From NCBI RefSeq assembly GCF_024793945.1, contig NZ_JANUSD010000004.1, positions 62,001 through 126,000 on the forward strand: 64,000 bases of DNA. The letters are read 5' to 3'. How positions within the stretch are numbered: the first letter of the stretch is position 1; each line of letters starts with the position of its first letter. The notes beneath the pieces are model-generated. The model worked only from the letters and a program-made list of their open reading frames with translations. It ran no database searches and was not told where the DNA came from. Positions 63,519 to 64,000 of the stretch are shown one piece after another. A program made the translations under genes and the position numbers. This stretch comes from Emticicia fluvialis (lineage in GTDB: Bacteria; Bacteroidota; Bacteroidia; Cytophagales; Spirosomataceae).

Positions 63519-64000
63519 ATGGAGAATTATCAATTATTGATTTCGGGAGTCTACTTATTTATGAGCATTCTGGCGCTCGTAAATGCGTTGTGTCTCGACT
63601 TTCTGAGAAAAAGAATAAAAGGTGAATTATACATTTTTAATATCTTTATTCTGCTTTTCTTTATCCTGATATTTGGATTCAGAGATTTGGAGATTGGAAC
63701 CGATACTTGGTTATATGACTGGCAATATACAAATCCTGAAAAAGTTGAATATGGCTTCGATTTCCTGATGCCATATATTAACAAGTGCCTGTATCTGGTA
63801 AGTAATAATTCAACGGTTTTCTTTTTGTTTATGGCATTTACCTTTATGGTTACGTTTTCTCTTGCATTAAAGAGTTTATCTAACTATTATCAGGCCAACT
63901 GGTTTTTGGTATGTTTCTCTTTATTTAGCTTTTATTTCTTCTATAGTTTAGGAACGAACATAATAAGGCAAGGCACCGCCTTAGGATTTTTAATGCTTGC
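63519..64000 (+). CDS. EpsG-family polysaccharide polymerase-like protein (partial, continues beyond window)
   Basis: About 160 residues are visible from the ATG at 63519. Several hydrophobic helices are present, and the family signature FRDLEIGTDTWLYDWQY stands near residue 57, with a second block GTNIIRQGTALGFLM at the edge. EpsG proteins are Wzy-like polymerases that join repeat units in the periplasmic face of the membrane. With the flippase it marks the start of a surface-polysaccharide locus. The C-terminal part is missing. Confidence 0.85.
   Translation, partial: MENYQLLISGVYLFMSILALVNALCLDFLRKRIKGELYIFNIFILLFFILIFGFRDLEIGTDTWLYDWQYTNPEKVEYGFDFLMPYINKCLYLVSNNSTVFFLFMAFTFMVTFSLALKSLSNYYQANWFLVCFSLFSFYFFYSLGTNIIRQGTALGFLML

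Overview
The window is a gene-dense chromosomal segment of a member of the Bacteroidota, probably in or near the Cytophagales. The evidence is: a TonB-dependent outer-membrane receptor three times over, two of them beside lipoprotein partners; a type IX secretion sorting domain on an M1 peptidase; many lipoprotein signal peptides; genes without clear Shine-Dalgarno sequences; and repeated promoter elements of the Bacteroidota type (TTTG, about 19-21 bases, then TAnnTTTG). Genus cannot be told from the sequence alone. I see no tRNA or rRNA gene, CRISPR array, insertion sequence, phage or conjugation gene. Almost everything looks like vertically inherited core or accessory chromosome.

Layout. 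1-3255: a TrmH-type RNA methyltransferase (cut by the left edge) back to back with the TamA-like lipoprotein TamL. 3256-4572: GntP-type permease. 4798-8109: miaB, a sigma-54 activator without a receiver domain, and lptE, apparently one operon. 8283-11126: carB, lacking the C-terminal regulatory domain. 11240-16054: a putative aminopeptidase, a DUF3108 protein, acetoacetyl-CoA synthetase, a tiny histidine-rich lipoprotein and a thioredoxin-like protein. 16122-17489: Tat-exported Gfo/Idh/MocA oxidoreductase. 17768-21460: a HmuR/HmuY-like haem or iron uptake pair with two palindromes over its promoter. 21736-22119: small secreted protein. 22550-25679: ABC ATPase, permease and TlpA-type thioredoxin. 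25682-28793: LytS/LytTR two-component pair divergent from a DUF5694 protein, with an array of inverted and direct repeats between them. 29034-32932: yicC, eno, an FtsB/DivIC-like gene and mrp. 33327-34307: GSCFA protein.

34679-44226 is the most interesting part. Reading leftwards lie a CotH-like lipoprotein, a VTC-type polyphosphate polymerase, a DUF4956 membrane protein and a DUF2490 outer-membrane protein. Reading rightwards from the same intergenic region lie a second LytS/LytTR pair, a TonB-dependent receptor and a DUF4249 lipoprotein. Copies of GTGTAG (or CTACAC) stand in both control regions, and CotH, the receptor and the DUF4249 protein all carry glycine/proline-rich inserts. I infer one envelope-spanning system in which polyphosphate made in the cytoplasm is linked to modification of, or export to, the cell surface.

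44419-51394: a secreted EEP-family hydrolase and three tandem DUF3857/transglutaminase-like proteins, two of which have lost the catalytic cysteine. 51418-57061: hpt, a TPR protein, an Lrp/AsnC regulator, a small NAD(P)-binding protein, an outer-membrane beta-barrel protein and radA. 57141-61472: secreted M1 peptidase and a third TonB-dependent receptor. 61927-64000: a polysaccharide flippase and an EpsG-type polymerase, the start of a surface-polysaccharide locus that continues beyond the right edge.
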